Origin: Enterococcus termitis
GTDB taxonomy: Bacteria > Bacillota > Bacilli > Lactobacillales > Enterococcaceae
DNA: 64,000 nt
Reading direction: 5' to 3'
NCBI RefSeq assembly: GCF_001730305.1
Contig: NZ_MIJY01000012.1
Location: forward strand, 248,001 to 312,000
Within the stretch, counting starts at the first letter, position 1. Every line of letters starts with the position of its first letter. Made by a program: the position numbers and the translations under genes. The notes beneath the pieces are model-generated. The model was not told the origin of the DNA and did no database searches. It worked only from the letters and a program-made list of their open reading frames with translations. This document shows positions 32,699 through 42,954 of this stretch, one piece after another.

Positions 32699-33886
32699 AT
32701 GTACGATATTAAAACATTCAATGCTATCGCGTCCGTTGGTCTAGCACGTTTCGATGAGCAAAACTTTACGATCAATCAAACAGAAACACCTGCTGGTATT
32801 ATCTTGCGCAGCCAAAAACTCCATGACTATGACTTTCCAGATTCTGTCTTAGCAGTTGCTCGTGCAGGTGCTGGAACAAATAACGTGCCTGTTAAACAAT
32901 GTACAGAAGACGGGATCGTGGTCTTCAACACACCGGGTGCTAATGCAAACGCCGTAAAAGAATTAGTGATTGCATGCCTGCTGCTATCTGTTCGGCCAAT
33001 CTTAAAAGGGGCAAACTGGGTCCAAACCTTAACAGGTCCAGATGCAGAAGAACAAGCAGAAGCACAGAAAAAGCAATTTGCCGGAACTGAACTTGAAGGA
33101 AAAAAATTAGGTGTGATCGGTTTAGGAGCAATCGGTGCGATGGTTGCTAATGATGCTTACCGTTTAGGCATGGAAGTGACAGGTTTCGATCCTTTTGTTT
33201 CTGTCGATACAGCATGGAGCATCTCTCGCCGTGTCAAACGAGCACAAAGTATGGAAGAAGTGCTAAAAACATGTGATTTTATCACCGTTCACGTTCCTTT
33301 GTCTGAAAATACTCACCATCTAATTGGAAAAGAACAATTAGCAAAAATGAAAAAGACCGCTGTCTTATTGAATTTTGCACGTGGTGAATTAGTCGAAACG
33401 GAAGCGGTGATTGCTGCTATCGAAGCTGGCGAAATCAGCAATTTTGTCACTGATTTTGCAGATGAGCGATTACTAAATAATGAAAAAATATTGGTTTTAC
33501 CACACTTGGGTGCTTCCACTGAGGAAGCCGAAGTAAACTGTGCGAAAATGGCTGCTCGAACATTGAAAAAATTCTTGGAAACCGGCAATATCAAGCGTTC
33601 AGTCAATTTTCCAACAGTGGAGATGTCATTCAATTCGCCATTTCGCTTTACGATCATCCATAGAAACGTACCGAATATGCTAGGTCAAATCTCAACAGGT
33701 ATTGCTAATTTAGATATCAATATCGACAACATGATCAACCGCAGCCGAGAAGACTTCGCCTACACGATCCTTGATATCGCCGAAACTGACGAAGCAAAAA
33801 TCGCTGCCGCTGCTGAAAAAATTCAAGCCGCAGAAAATATCGTTCGTGTTCGGACAATTAAAAATACAGAGGCGGTGAGCTATTAA
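32699..33886 (+). CDS. serA: D-3-phosphoglycerate dehydrogenase
   Basis: A 395-residue NAD-dependent dehydrogenase. The Rossmann motif GLGAIGAMVAND, the catalytic Arg/Glu/His (NFARGELVE, DFADERLL, LPHLGASTEEAE) and a C-terminal ACT domain (FTIIHRNVPNMLGQIS...) for serine feedback are seen. First step of serine synthesis. Its stop overlaps the next ATG. Confidence 0.94.
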   Translation: MYDIKTFNAIASVGLARFDEQNFTINQTETPAGIILRSQKLHDYDFPDSVLAVARAGAGTNNVPVKQCTEDGIVVFNTPGANANAVKELVIACLLLSVRPILKGANWVQTLTGPDAEEQAEAQKKQFAGTELEGKKLGVIGLGAIGAMVANDAYRLGMEVTGFDPFVSVDTAWSISRRVKRAQSMEEVLKTCDFITVHVPLSENTHHLIGKEQLAKMKKTAVLLNFARGELVETEAVIAAIEAGEISNFVTDFADERLLNNEKILVLPHLGASTEEAEVNCAKMAARTLKKFLETGNIKRSVNFPTVEMSFNSPFRFTIIHRNVPNMLGQISTGIANLDINIDNMINRSREDFAYTILDIAETDEAKIAAAAEKIQAAENIVRVRTIKNTEAVSY

Positions 33887-35124
33887 TGGTCTTGATCCAT
33901 CCTTTTAAAAGCATGCGCCCTAAAAAAGAATTCAGCGAACAAATTGCAACCTTGCCTTACGATGTCCTTAGTTCACAAGAAGCGAGAGATCTTGGAGAGA
34001 ACAATCCCTATTCTTATCTACACATCGACAAAGCGGAAATCGATCTACCTGAAAGTTTGTCTCCTTATGACGATCAGGTCTATGCAAAAGCCGCAAGTAA
34101 TTTACAGGCCTTTTTACAAAAGCAATGGCTGATCCAAGATGAGCAGCCACTTTTATATCTTTATGAATTAACTATGAATGGACGCGCACAAACTGGTCTA
34201 GTAACCTGTACATCCATTAACGATTATACTGACGGCAAAATTAAAAAACATGAATTTACACGTCCGGAAAAAGAAGTTGACCGTATCCGTCATATCGAAG
34301 CTTGTGACGCAAATACCAGCCCAATTTTTCTAACGTATCGCCGAAATGAGTTGATTCAGCAGTTGATGGATGATTGGAAAAAATCGCAAACACCTGTTTA
34401 TGATTTTACTGGCTTCCATGAAGTCAGCCACCGTGTCTGGCTCATCGATGATAACAAAGTGATCGAACAGCTAGTTACTGCTTTTGCTCAAAACGTACCC
34501 GTCTTGTATATCGCAGATGGGCATCACCGAACAGAATCTGCCGTAAAAGTCGGTCAAAAGAAAAAAGAAAGCTTGTCCGACGCTTCAGATACAGCAGAAA
34601 TTAATTATTTCTTATCTGTAATTTTTCCAAAAGAAGAATTAGAAATTTTAGATTATAATCGCATACTAAACGTACCGATCAAAGCAGACTTTTTTGAACG
34701 TTTAGAGAAAAAGTTTACTATCGTTAAGGCAGCAAAAGGTAAACCTGATCAGCCAAAAACTTTTGGTATGTATTTAGCTGGACAATGGTATCAGCTAACT
34801 GCAAGAGAAACAATTTTATCTGACGATCCTGTTGATGGATTAGACGTTTCTCTGCTTCAGAACCATGTGTTTGCTGATATCTTTGATATTCAAGATGTGC
34901 GCACTGACAAAAGAATCGATTTTGTTGGCGGTATTCGTGGAATGGACGAGCTGGAACAAGCTGTAGATAGCGGCAAATGGTCAGTTGCTTTTGCAGTCTA
35001 TCCAACCACAATGGATGATTTGTTGAACGTAGCAGACGCTGGAAAAATCATGCCGCCAAAATCAACCTGGTTTGAACCAAAATTACTAAGTGGATTATTT
35101 ATTCACGATTTAGAGACAAATTAA
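33886..35124 (+). CDS. DUF1015 family protein of the serine operon
   Basis: A 412-residue protein with the DUF1015 pattern IHPFKSMRPKKE, LPYDVLSSQEARDLGENNPY, HIDKAEIDLP and IADGHHRTESA. The family is often found with serC-serA and is thought to contribute to serine metabolism (it includes a serine kinase relative); the exact reaction is not proven here. The ATG overlaps the serA stop by one base. Confidence 0.85.
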   Translation: MVLIHPFKSMRPKKEFSEQIATLPYDVLSSQEARDLGENNPYSYLHIDKAEIDLPESLSPYDDQVYAKAASNLQAFLQKQWLIQDEQPLLYLYELTMNGRAQTGLVTCTSINDYTDGKIKKHEFTRPEKEVDRIRHIEACDANTSPIFLTYRRNELIQQLMDDWKKSQTPVYDFTGFHEVSHRVWLIDDNKVIEQLVTAFAQNVPVLYIADGHHRTESAVKVGQKKKESLSDASDTAEINYFLSVIFPKEELEILDYNRILNVPIKADFFERLEKKFTIVKAAKGKPDQPKTFGMYLAGQWYQLTARETILSDDPVDGLDVSLLQNHVFADIFDIQDVRTDKRIDFVGGIRGMDELEQAVDSGKWSVAFAVYPTTMDDLLNVADAGKIMPPKSTWFEPKLLSGLFIHDLETN

Positions 35125-35160
35125 ACAAAAAGCTGTAGAATAGAATTAATTTAAGTATTG

Positions 35161-35443
35161 TAGGATGGGATAGAAGTGTTTAACCCCAAGAAATAAGAAG
35201 GAATTCACAGAAATTGCTCTTCAAATTTTTGTGAATTTCAGCTTATTTCCGAAGGGGTTGCTTCTGCTTCCACCGTTTATTCGGATTCTAGGTGATTGGA
35301 TATAACTCTATGAGTTACAATCCAGTCTCTTAAAATACAAATAATTGATAGAGACACAAGCAGCTCCTTCTTATTTGTTGTAAAAAACGACGACAGCCAA
35401 GTTGATACTGCACTTTAGAGACACTCTTCTGTCCTATCTTTTT
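35161..35443 (+). repeat. Dispersed intergenic repeat, copy 1
   Basis: A non-coding element between DUF1015 and proB. The core at 35238-35289 (TTTCCGAAGGGGTTGCTTCT, then CACCGTTTATTCGGATTCT) is shared with copies 2 and 3. A 3' hairpin (GGATATAACTC/GAGTTACAATCC) and TCTCT follow. The ends GGATAGAAGTGT and ACACTCTTCTGTCC are inverted. It fills the 343-nt gap before proB. Confidence 0.75.
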
Positions 35444-35468
35444 CATTACTATCTATGTGAGGTTAACC

Positions 35469-36263
35469 ATGCGAAAACAATTAAAAGAAGCAAAACGGAT
35501 CGTCATCAAGGTAGGCACAAGTACCTTGATTTATCCTAACGGCAATATCAATTTAAGTGCAATCGATCAGCTGGCATTCACCTTGACTGATTTACGTAAT
35601 CAAGGAAAGGAAATCATCTTAGTCTCTTCGGGTGCAATTGGTGTTGGCTTAAATAAATTAAATATGGACAAGCGTCCCCCAACCATACCTGAACAGCAAG
35701 CTGTGGCTGCCGTCGGACAAGCGGAATTGATGAACATTTATAATCAACGCTTTTTGACCTACAGCCAGCAAATCGCTCAACTGCTACTAACAAGAGATGT
35801 CATCGAATTTCCTGAAAGCCGCAAAAATGTAACCAATACGATGGATCAATTACTTAAAATGGGCATCATTCCAGTAATCAATGAAAATGACACTGTAGCG
35901 ATCGATGAATTAGACCATCTAACAAAATTCGGGGATAATGATCAGCTATCTGCTATCGTTGCTCAGCTGATCCAGGCGGATGCGTTGATCATGTTGTCTG
36001 ATATCGACGGCTTCTTTTCTGACAATCCAAACACCAATAAAGATGCTACACTGTTCTCTGAAATCAACGAAATCAATGATGCACTTTTACAGTTGGCAGG
36101 CGGAAAGGGCAGTCGTTTTGGAACTGGCGGCATGTACAGTAAATTGAAAGCAGCCGAGCGAGTGTTAGAGCATAACGGCGCAATGATTTTAGCCAATGGA
36201 AAACAGCCAAAAATTATCTTTGATATTTTAGAAGGTAAAATAATCGGTACATTATTCATCTAG
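35469..36263 (+). CDS. proB: Glutamate 5-kinase
   Basis: A 264-residue amino-acid kinase without a PUA domain. Motifs [51 protein letters not shown] and [12 protein letters not shown] are present. First step of proline synthesis. I chose the ATG at 35469 with GAGGTTAACC upstream. The lack of the PUA domain is normal for the short lactic-acid-bacterial form. Confidence 0.94.
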   Translation: MRKQLKEAKRIVIKVGTSTLIYPNGNINLSAIDQLAFTLTDLRNQGKEIILVSSGAIGVGLNKLNMDKRPPTIPEQQAVAAVGQAELMNIYNQRFLTYSQQIAQLLLTRDVIEFPESRKNVTNTMDQLLKMGIIPVINENDTVAIDELDHLTKFGDNDQLSAIVAQLIQADALIMLSDIDGFFSDNPNTNKDATLFSEINEINDALLQLAGGKGSRFGTGGMYSKLKAAERVLEHNGAMILANGKQPKIIFDILEGKIIGTLFI

Positions 36264-36282
36264 CTTGAAAGGAGAAAGCCTT

Positions 36283-37530
36283 ATGACTGATTTAATTCAA
36301 TTAGGAAAACAAGCGAAAGAAACAGCGTATCAGCTTGGACTATTAGACACTAAAACAAAAAACGATCTCTTACATTCTATGGCAGATGCGCTTGAAGAAA
36401 ATACAGAAGCCATTTTAGTTGAAAATCAAAAAGATCTTGCTCAAGCAAAAGACAACGGCATTACAGATACAATGCTGGATCGTTTACGCTTGACCGACGA
36501 GCGGATCAAAGATATGGCAGACGGTATCCGCCAAGTAGCAACATTACCTGACCCAATCGGTGAAGTCGATAAAATGTGGAAAAACGAAGATGGCTTAATG
36601 ATCGGAAAACAGCGTGTTCCACTGGGCGTTATTGGCATTATTTATGAGTCAAGACCAAACGTCACAACAGATGCAGCAAGCTTATGCTTTAAAACAGGTA
36701 ATGCAGTGATTTTACGTGGCGGAAAAGAAGCATTTCACTCAAATCAAATCCTCGTTACTGTTTTACAAAAAGCACTTGAACAAAACGGAGCATCTCCTTT
36801 CGCAATTCAGTTTGTCGATGATACTTCTCGTGAGACCGCTCAACAATTAATGAAATTAAATGACTATTTAGATGTTCTGATTCCTCGCGGCGGTGCAAGC
36901 TTGATCAAAACAGTATTAGCAACAGCAACCGTTCCTGTGATCGAAACAGGTACAGGAAACTGTCACGTGTATATCGATAAAGAGGCACAGCTAGACATGG
37001 CGACAAACATCATCGTCAATGCAAAGTGCCAACGTCCTTCGGTCTGTAATGCAGCAGAAACTTTACTGATTCATAAAGACGTTGCCGCAACCTTTCTACC
37101 TGTGATCGAAAAAGCTTTGAATGAGTTCAACGTAGAACTGCGTGCAGATGAACGTGCCGGCTCTATTTTTGAACAGTCCATTCCAGCAACAGAAGAAGAT
37201 TGGGCAACAGAATTCAACGATTATATTTTAGCAGTAAAAGTAGTTGATTCTCTAGACGAAGCAATCCAGCATATCAACCGATACAACACCAAACATTCAG
37301 AAAGTATTATCAGCGATAATTATTTTGCTACACAACAGTTTTTGAAACAGGTTGATGCTGCCGCTGTCTATGCAAATGCCTCTACTCGTTTTACCGATGG
37401 TTTTGTTTTTGGCTTTGGTGCAGAAATCGGGATTAGTACGCAAAAATTACACGCCAGAGGTCCTATGGGCTTAGCTGAATTGACGTCTACTAAATATATT
37501 GTTTATGGTGAAGGGCAATATCGTAAATAA
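36283..37530 (+). CDS. proA: Gamma-glutamyl phosphate reductase
   Basis: A 415-residue ALDH-fold enzyme. [34 protein letters not shown], the catalytic Cys in [14 protein letters not shown] and [15 protein letters not shown] are all seen. It reduces glutamyl-5-phosphate after ProB. AAAGGAG lies 8 nt before the ATG; the gap to proB is 19 nt, an operon. proC is not in the window. Confidence 0.95.
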   Translation: MTDLIQLGKQAKETAYQLGLLDTKTKNDLLHSMADALEENTEAILVENQKDLAQAKDNGITDTMLDRLRLTDERIKDMADGIRQVATLPDPIGEVDKMWKNEDGLMIGKQRVPLGVIGIIYESRPNVTTDAASLCFKTGNAVILRGGKEAFHSNQILVTVLQKALEQNGASPFAIQFVDDTSRETAQQLMKLNDYLDVLIPRGGASLIKTVLATATVPVIETGTGNCHVYIDKEAQLDMATNIIVNAKCQRPSVCNAAETLLIHKDVAATFLPVIEKALNEFNVELRADERAGSIFEQSIPATEEDWATEFNDYILAVKVVDSLDEAIQHINRYNTKHSESIISDNYFATQQFLKQVDAAAVYANASTRFTDGFVFGFGAEIGISTQKLHARGPMGLAELTSTKYIVYGEGQYRK

Positions 37531-37539
37531 CTTTATAAC

Positions 37540-37576
37540 AAAATACCTTAAAGACGATGCGTCTTTAAGGTATTTT
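37540..37576. terminator. Bidirectional terminator between proA and the XRE gene
   Basis: AAAATACCTTAAAGACG, loop ATG, exact complement (17 bp), with a T run on the right and an A/T-rich left side. It serves two convergent genes; the stop of the minus-strand gene lies inside it. Confidence 0.8.
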
Positions 37577-38218
37577 TACGTATTCTTGGTTCATGATATC
37601 TCGGTACATTCCCGGAATGGACTCCCAAGAAACAAATGACATACGTCGAACATAGCTGCCTTTATGCTGAACCAATGCATAGTTTTTTCCTTCTGGTGCC
37701 TGTCCTCCAGAAAACGTCAGCTTATGTGACTCACCAAATGGATCATCTAACACCCAAATATCTTTGTAGGGATCTGGATATTGAGGCGCTTCACTACTCT
37801 CATCGTACTCTTTTCCGCCGTTATACGTTACTGCCGTAGGCAACGTAGCATAACCGATTTTCATTTCTATAAATGGGTTGAACCGATCGACCCATTGGTT
37901 TTTATATTGGTATACGTTCAAAAAAATACCTCCGCTAACCAAAAGAACTAAAAGAATAATCAATCCATATTTGTAGACTTTTTTTAATTTTAAATCGACA
38001 TCCATTTTTTTAATCATCTTTGCATCTCCCTTCATGAATTCATCCAAGGTAAGATCGAACAATTCACTTAGCTGAATCAGCATCGCAATATCTGGATATG
38101 TTCGTCCAGTTTCCCAACTTGAGATCGTTTTATCTGAGACGTTTACTTTTTCTGCTAAGTCTTTTTGCGTCCATTCATTCCTTGTTCGATATTTTTTTAA
38201 TTGAGTTTTTAATTCCAC
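37565..38218 (-). CDS. Membrane-anchored XRE-type regulator
   Basis: About 217 residues: an N-terminal HTH (LKKYRTRNEWTQKDLAEKVN, VSDKTISSWETGRTYPDIAM), one membrane segment at about residues 85-105 (YGLIILLVLLVSGGIFLNVY) and an extracellular domain of about 110 residues with no recognised fold. The start is probably the GTG at 38218, with AAAGGAG 8 nt upstream. The design suggests direct coupling of an outside signal to DNA binding. Target genes unknown. Confidence 0.75.
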   Translation of the reverse strand: MELKTQLKKYRTRNEWTQKDLAEKVNVSDKTISSWETGRTYPDIAMLIQLSELFDLTLDEFMKGDAKMIKKMDVDLKLKKVYKYGLIILLVLLVSGGIFLNVYQYKNQWVDRFNPFIEMKIGYATLPTAVTYNGGKEYDESSEAPQYPDPYKDIWVLDDPFGESHKLTFSGGQAPEGKNYALVQHKGSYVRRMSFVSWESIPGMYRDIMNQEYVKIP

Positions 38219-38454
38219 TTTATGTGCTCCTTTCACTTACTAACTTATGATAAACAGCCCGATTAGACTACCTTTTATTCGTAGAATCAGCTAAGTCAGT
38301 GACTCTATGTTTTGTAGATTACTGATAAATCAACGTTTGTTTGTGGCTTAAGTATACCAAAAAGAACCCAGTATTTTTACTGTCGATATACAATTGGAAC
38401 ACCTTTTGATACACTATTCATAAGCTGGAACAACAACTCAAAGGAGGTTCTTTT

Positions 38455-39285
38455 ATGAAACGTGACGGTCATACCCATACAGAATATTGTCCTCATGGAA
38501 ATGTCGAAGATACTGAGCTGCTCATTCAAAAGGCAATCAGTCTGGGCTTTAAAGAGTACAGCATTACAGAACATGCACCTTTGCCAAAGGGCATAGAAAA
38601 AAAGGCAGCTGGCGATCCTGATGTGTGGACAACTGCCTCGATGGCGCTAAATGATGTGGATAACTATTTTAAACGAATGAATAGTTTGCGTAAAAAGTAT
38701 GCATCTGACATTCTTATCCACATTGGGTTTGAATTAGATTATTTTTCTGATTTTAAAGACTGGACAAAGGACTTTTTAGCAGAATATGGCCCACAAACAG
38801 ATGATGGGATTTTATCTGTTCATTTCCTTGAAGGAGACGGTGGATTGCGTGGAATCGATTATTCTTTTGATGAATATAAAATTGGGATCGTTGAGCATTT
38901 AGGTAGCTTTGAAAAGGCACAGACACTGTACTATCAAACGGTCTTAGCATCATTAGAAGCGGATCTCGGTCCTTGGAAACCAACGCGCTTAGGACATATC
39001 TCTTTGTGCCAGAAGTTTCAGAACTTCTTTGATGAACCCGTTGATTATTCACCCAAAAATCAAGCACTTGTCCACACCCTTTTAACACGTGTGAAGCAAG
39101 AAAATTATAGCCTTGATTTAAACACTGCCGGATTTTATAAACAAGGTTATCAACAGAGTTATCCACAGGTGTGGATAACCGAAAAAGCGATTGATTTGGG
39201 CATTCCCTTGGTTTATGGATCAGATACGCATGCCTTGATGGATGTTGGTCGCAGTTATTCAAAAGTAGAACACTATTTGCAATAG
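38455..39285 (+). CDS. hisK: Histidinol-phosphatase (PHP family)
   Basis: A 276-residue PHP-domain phosphatase. Metal-binding motifs DGHTHTEYCPHG at the start, ITEHAPLP, GFELDYF, and YGSDTHALMDVGRSY at the end are as in HisK/HisJ. It dephosphorylates L-histidinol phosphate, but no other histidine gene is near, so it may have another substrate. AAAGGAGG precedes the ATG. Codons for GYQQSYPQVWIT contain three DnaA-box-like sequences. Confidence 0.85.
   Translation: MKRDGHTHTEYCPHGNVEDTELLIQKAISLGFKEYSITEHAPLPKGIEKKAAGDPDVWTTASMALNDVDNYFKRMNSLRKKYASDILIHIGFELDYFSDFKDWTKDFLAEYGPQTDDGILSVHFLEGDGGLRGIDYSFDEYKIGIVEHLGSFEKAQTLYYQTVLASLEADLGPWKPTRLGHISLCQKFQNFFDEPVDYSPKNQALVHTLLTRVKQENYSLDLNTAGFYKQGYQQSYPQVWITEKAIDLGIPLVYGSDTHALMDVGRSYSKVEHYLQ
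39147..39178. promoter_or_regulatory. Cluster of three DnaA-box-like sequences inside hisK
   Basis: TTATCAACA (39147-39155), TTATCCACA (39159-39167, perfect consensus) and TGTGGATAA (39170-39178, perfect consensus inverted) fall within 32 bp. They may titrate DnaA or be chance. Confidence 0.4.
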
Positions 39286-39322
39286 ATACCTTGATTTTAC
39301 CTAAACTGTTTATGAGCGTTGG

Positions 39323-39364
39323 AGGTGACTGGGATGTAGCTTCAGAGCTATACCTCAGTCACCT
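39323..39364 (+). repeat. Solitary hairpin related to the repeat family
   Basis: AGGTGACTGGGATGTAGC...GCTATACCTCAGTCACCT. It resembles the 3' hairpin of the dispersed repeats without their core. It could act as terminator of hisK. The rest of the gap to 39581 shows nothing else. Confidence 0.45.
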
Positions 39365-39581
39365 AAAACGCAGCTTTTCATTGTCTCCTGCATCGAGATG
39401 TATTGAAGCATTTGCTCAACCTACTCTCCTCTATTTTCGTCGCTTCATTACATTTGTTTCCAAACAAATAAGAATTTCTCAGAAGAGTTAAATTTTTCTA
39501 GATTTTCACTTTCTAGCAATCAATTTTTCGAGGGATATGCTAAACTATAGATAGTCTATTTATTACGTTGCGAGGTCGATT

Positions 39582-42218
39582 ATGAAGAAAAAAATACATG
39601 CATTTTTTAAAGAAAACTGGCCTTATATGACCGCCAGCTTTTTCATTCCTTTTTTTGTAATGGTCATTATATATTTAAGTCTTGGTATTTATCCTGGAAG
39701 CAGCCGCAGTGTGATGGCGAGTGATTCCTTTTCACAGTTTTCCAATTTTCATGCAAGTTTCAACAATGTGCTTCATGGAAAGCAGAGTATTTTTTATACA
39801 TGGAATGCTTCTCTTGGTTTAAACTATCTATCGTTGATTTCCTATTATCTTGGCGGTCTTTTCACTCCGCTCGTTTTATTTTTTAAAAATCAAAATATTC
39901 CTGATGCGCTTTATTTGATCACATTATTGAAAATCGGTTCAGCTGGATTGGCATTTTGGGTCTTCGCAAAAAATACATACAAGATTCCTAAATGGGGCCA
40001 TGTCATGCTCAGCGTGCCGTATGCCTTAATGTCTTTTGCCACCGCACATTCGGAGATCATCATGTGGCTGGACGCCTTTACGTACTTGCCATTGGTTGTG
40101 CTGGGGATACATCGTTTGATGGATAAACAAAAGCCAACACTTCTATTTGTCAGCTACTTGCTTTTATTTATTTCCAATTTTTACATGGGCTTTATGATCG
40201 GAATTTTTTCATTCTTGTATTTCATCGCCCGAACGTTGACAAATTGGAAGCTACACAAAAAACGAATTGTCTCCTATGGACTTACCTCCCTATTAGCAGG
40301 TGGCGCTTCAATGATTTTAGTTTTACCTGCAGTTCTTGACTTGCGGGCAAATGGAGAAACACTCTCCCAAATCACTAATTTTAAAACAGAAGCAACAGCT
40401 TTTTGGGATATTGTCATGAAAAATATGATCGGTGTTTATGATACGACAAAATATGGCTCGATTCCTTTCATTTATGTCGGCTTACTTCCTTTGATTTTCT
40501 GTATTTTTTATTTTGTCACAAAAGAGATTCCTTGGAAAAATAAAGTATTATTCGGTAGTCTATTTGTTATTTTGATTGCCAGTTTCTATATCACGCCACT
40601 AAATCTATTTTGGCATGGGATGCATGCGCCGAATATGTTCTTATTCCGCTATAGCTTCTTGTTCTCTTTCTTAGTCGTACTTTTAGCAGGTTATGGCTTT
40701 GAGAAATTTAAGACGGATGATTTAGGCCTTTTAGCAGGAACGACCATTATCTTGATTGCCGTATTCGCTCTAGCAGAGGGCACAAAAAGTGTAACTAGCT
40801 ACGAATATATTCCGATTTCTGCTTTTATTTTGACTGTGGTATTTCTACTCTTATATCTCGCTGGAATCGCCTTTTACCAGTTGAAAAAAATACCTATGCA
40901 TTATCTGATCATCTTATTATTGATGCTTGTGTCAACAGAAGCGTTTATCAACACAAATTCTATGTTAAAAGGGATTCTGGATGATTGGCATTATGCGTCA
41001 CGCAGTTTATATAGTGAGCCCTATCCAACGATCAAAACATTAGTAGACAAAACAAAAAAAGACAATGATTCTTTTTATCGTCTAGAAAATCTGGACTCTG
41101 TTTCTTCTAATGACAGTATCAATTATGGTTACAGTGGCGTCAGTCTGTTTTCTTCGATTCGGAATCGTCATTCTTCCTCTTATTTGAATGACTTGGGCTT
41201 CCGCGCAAGAGGAACAGCACTGAATATTCGTTACCAAAACAATACGTTGCTGATGGATTCTTTGGTAGGGATCAAATACAATATTTCAGAGAGTGATCCG
41301 TTGAAATTTGGTTTTCTCGCAACCGATAAAACTGGTAAGTTTTCACTATACGAAAATAGTAATGCCTTACCCTTAGGCTTTTTGGCAGATAAAGATATTT
41401 ATTCTGTGAAACAGCCCGCCAACGATAATCTAACGAGTCAAACAGAACTCTTCAATGCTTTAGCTAATCAAAAACAAGATTATTTTACCTTTTATCAACC
41501 AACAATCATCAACAAAAACAACGTGAAAATTGAGCAAAACGGCTCAACTGTCACTTATAAAGAAGTTCAAAACAACATAGCGAAAGATATTACTTGGACA
41601 GTGGATGTACCCGCAAACACCCAAGCCTACCTTAGCTTGTTTCCAACTGATTTTGCTCAATTAGAAAGCTCAACAGCAACTATGTCCGTAAATGGGACAA
41701 GCCAGAAATCTCAGATCAATATTACTGGACAATATTACAATCTCGGTTATTACGATACACCGACAACAGTAACATTTACTGTGAGCTTTTATGGAACAAC
41801 TGCTGTCAGCTTTATGGAGCCAAAAGTAGTCGGTATGGATACAAAAGCCTTTGAACAATCTGTTCAAGCTATTCAAGAAAAAGGCGCAGATCTAACTGCC
41901 AAAGGACGAAAAGTAACTGGAACTGTCACAGCAGACAACGATCAAGTGCTGCTAACAACGATTCCCTATGATAAAGGCTGGAAAGCATATGTAGATGGGA
42001 AAAAAGTCCCTGTCTCTGCTTTCAAAAAAGCCTTTGTCAGCTTCCCTGTCACTAGCGGAGAACATACGATCAAGCTTGTCTATTTACCAGAAGGATTCCT
42101 ACTCGGAGCAATTCTATTTGTGGTTTGTATTGGCAGTTTTGTGGTGTATGTACGGGTAATCAATAAACCTAAATTGGCATTGGTACAACCAAAGAAACGA
42201 AGACGGAAAAGAAAGTAA
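39582..42218 (+). CDS. YfhO-family multi-pass membrane protein
   Basis: An 878-residue protein. About 12 membrane segments fill residues 10-480 with long hydrophobic helices. An extracellular C-terminal region of about 350 residues contains DKGWKAYVDGKKVPVSAFKK near its end and is followed by a last membrane segment and KKRRRKRK. This is the YfhO (GT-C-like) architecture, linked to glycosylation of lipoteichoic acid or other wall polymers in Gram-positives. DSFSQFSNFHASF after the first helix is the usual acidic loop. It stands alone; substrate not predictable. Confidence 0.82.
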   Translation: MKKKIHAFFKENWPYMTASFFIPFFVMVIIYLSLGIYPGSSRSVMASDSFSQFSNFHASFNNVLHGKQSIFYTWNASLGLNYLSLISYYLGGLFTPLVLFFKNQNIPDALYLITLLKIGSAGLAFWVFAKNTYKIPKWGHVMLSVPYALMSFATAHSEIIMWLDAFTYLPLVVLGIHRLMDKQKPTLLFVSYLLLFISNFYMGFMIGIFSFLYFIARTLTNWKLHKKRIVSYGLTSLLAGGASMILVLPAVLDLRANGETLSQITNFKTEATAFWDIVMKNMIGVYDTTKYGSIPFIYVGLLPLIFCIFYFVTKEIPWKNKVLFGSLFVILIASFYITPLNLFWHGMHAPNMFLFRYSFLFSFLVVLLAGYGFEKFKTDDLGLLAGTTIILIAVFALAEGTKSVTSYEYIPISAFILTVVFLLLYLAGIAFYQLKKIPMHYLIILLLMLVSTEAFINTNSMLKGILDDWHYASRSLYSEPYPTIKTLVDKTKKDNDSFYRLENLDSVSSNDSINYGYSGVSLFSSIRNRHSSSYLNDLGFRARGTALNIRYQNNTLLMDSLVGIKYNISESDPLKFGFLATDKTGKFSLYENSNALPLGFLADKDIYSVKQPANDNLTSQTELFNALANQKQDYFTFYQPTIINKNNVKIEQNGSTVTYKEVQNNIAKDITWTVDVPANTQAYLSLFPTDFAQLESSTATMSVNGTSQKSQINITGQYYNLGYYDTPTTVTFTVSFYGTTAVSFMEPKVVGMDTKAFEQSVQAIQEKGADLTAKGRKVTGTVTADNDQVLLTTIPYDKGWKAYVDGKKVPVSAFKKAFVSFPVTSGEHTIKLVYLPEGFLLGAILFVVCIGSFVVYVRVINKPKLALVQPKKRRRKRK

Positions 42219-42227
42219 ATTCGTTTA

Positions 42228-42421
42228 GGGCTCTGGGACAAAATCGAGTAACTCCGAGAGCCAAGTTCTGCTATTCTTACTATCTTTGACACTTAGAGAT
42301 CAATCAGATCGAATCACAACAACTTCAGTTTATTTCCGAAGGGATTGCTTCTGCTCCCACCGTTTATTCGGATTCCAATTGATTAGGATACAACTCTTCG
42401 AGTTGTATCCTAATCTCTTTT
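42228..42421 (+). repeat. Dispersed intergenic repeat, copy 2
   Basis: It begins GGGCTCTGGGACAAAAT, has the core at 42325-42376 (TTTCCGAAGGGATTGCTTCT, CACCGTTTATTCGGATTCC) and ends with a strong hairpin (TAGGATACAACTCttcGAGTTGTATCCTA) and TCTCTTTTT. It may terminate the yfhO transcript. It occupies most of the gap before merR. Confidence 0.75.
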
Positions 42422-42482
42422 TAGTTAACTAAAAAAAAGCCCTCTACTTACAAAGTACGTACATAGCTTTACACTTTTACCT

Positions 42483-42513
42483 CTTGACATTCTAGTTCAC
42501 TTCAATGTTATCA
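42483..42513 (+). promoter_or_regulatory. MerR-type promoter with long spacer
   Basis: TTGACA followed after 19 nt by TATCAT, with the inverted pair CACTTCA ... TGAAGTG around and behind it. A 19-nt spacer is typical of promoters distorted by a MerR protein. Autoregulation is likely. Confidence 0.5.
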
Positions 42514-42546
42514 TGCTTATACTAACAATGAAGTGAGGGAATTGGT

Positions 42547-42954
42547 ATGAAAATAAATGAATTATCCAAACTTACTGGTCTTAAAAAAGAAACAATCAGA
42601 TACTATGAATCCATCGGACTATTAACACCTGTCCGAAGTATGAATGGTTATAGATGTTATACGGATCAAGATATAAAGGATATCCGTTTTATTTTAAAAC
42701 TAAAGCTTTTGTCCATGCCATTGAACGATATAAAAATTATGATGGATATAAAAAGGCAAGAGACTAGTTTAGCCTGTAAGGAAGAAACTCTGCGTTTTTT
42801 GGATCATTATATCGATGCAAGCAAAGACCAGTTAGCATTTTTGACGAAATCGCTCCATATATTAGCAGCTATCAAAGATATTGTCATTCGTAACGAGCCA
42901 AATGAAGAAGAGGAAATCATGACACATTTAGCATTGTTTGAGGAGGAATTCTAA
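42547..42954 (+). CDS. MerR-family regulator
   Basis: A 135-residue MerR protein. The HTH is MKINELSKLTGLKKETIRYY plus ESIGLLTPVRSMNGYRCYTD, followed by the dimerisation coil. A single Cys (LACKEE) in the effector region does not define a metal site, so the inducer is probably organic or redox. It overlaps by one base the next gene, encoding a membrane protein that it probably controls. Confidence 0.85.
   Translation: MKINELSKLTGLKKETIRYYESIGLLTPVRSMNGYRCYTDQDIKDIRFILKLKLLSMPLNDIKIMMDIKRQETSLACKEETLRFLDHYIDASKDQLAFLTKSLHILAAIKDIVIRNEPNEEEEIMTHLALFEEEF

Noticed and set aside
35340-35460. Possible T-box or riboswitch before proB
   Set aside because: No T-box sequence or specifier-type stem; the structure belongs to the dispersed repeat, whose outer arms pair with each other.
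38753-39262. 169-codon minus-strand frame opposite hisK
   Set aside because: Antisense to a well-conserved PHP phosphatase; no ribosome site and an unusual composition.
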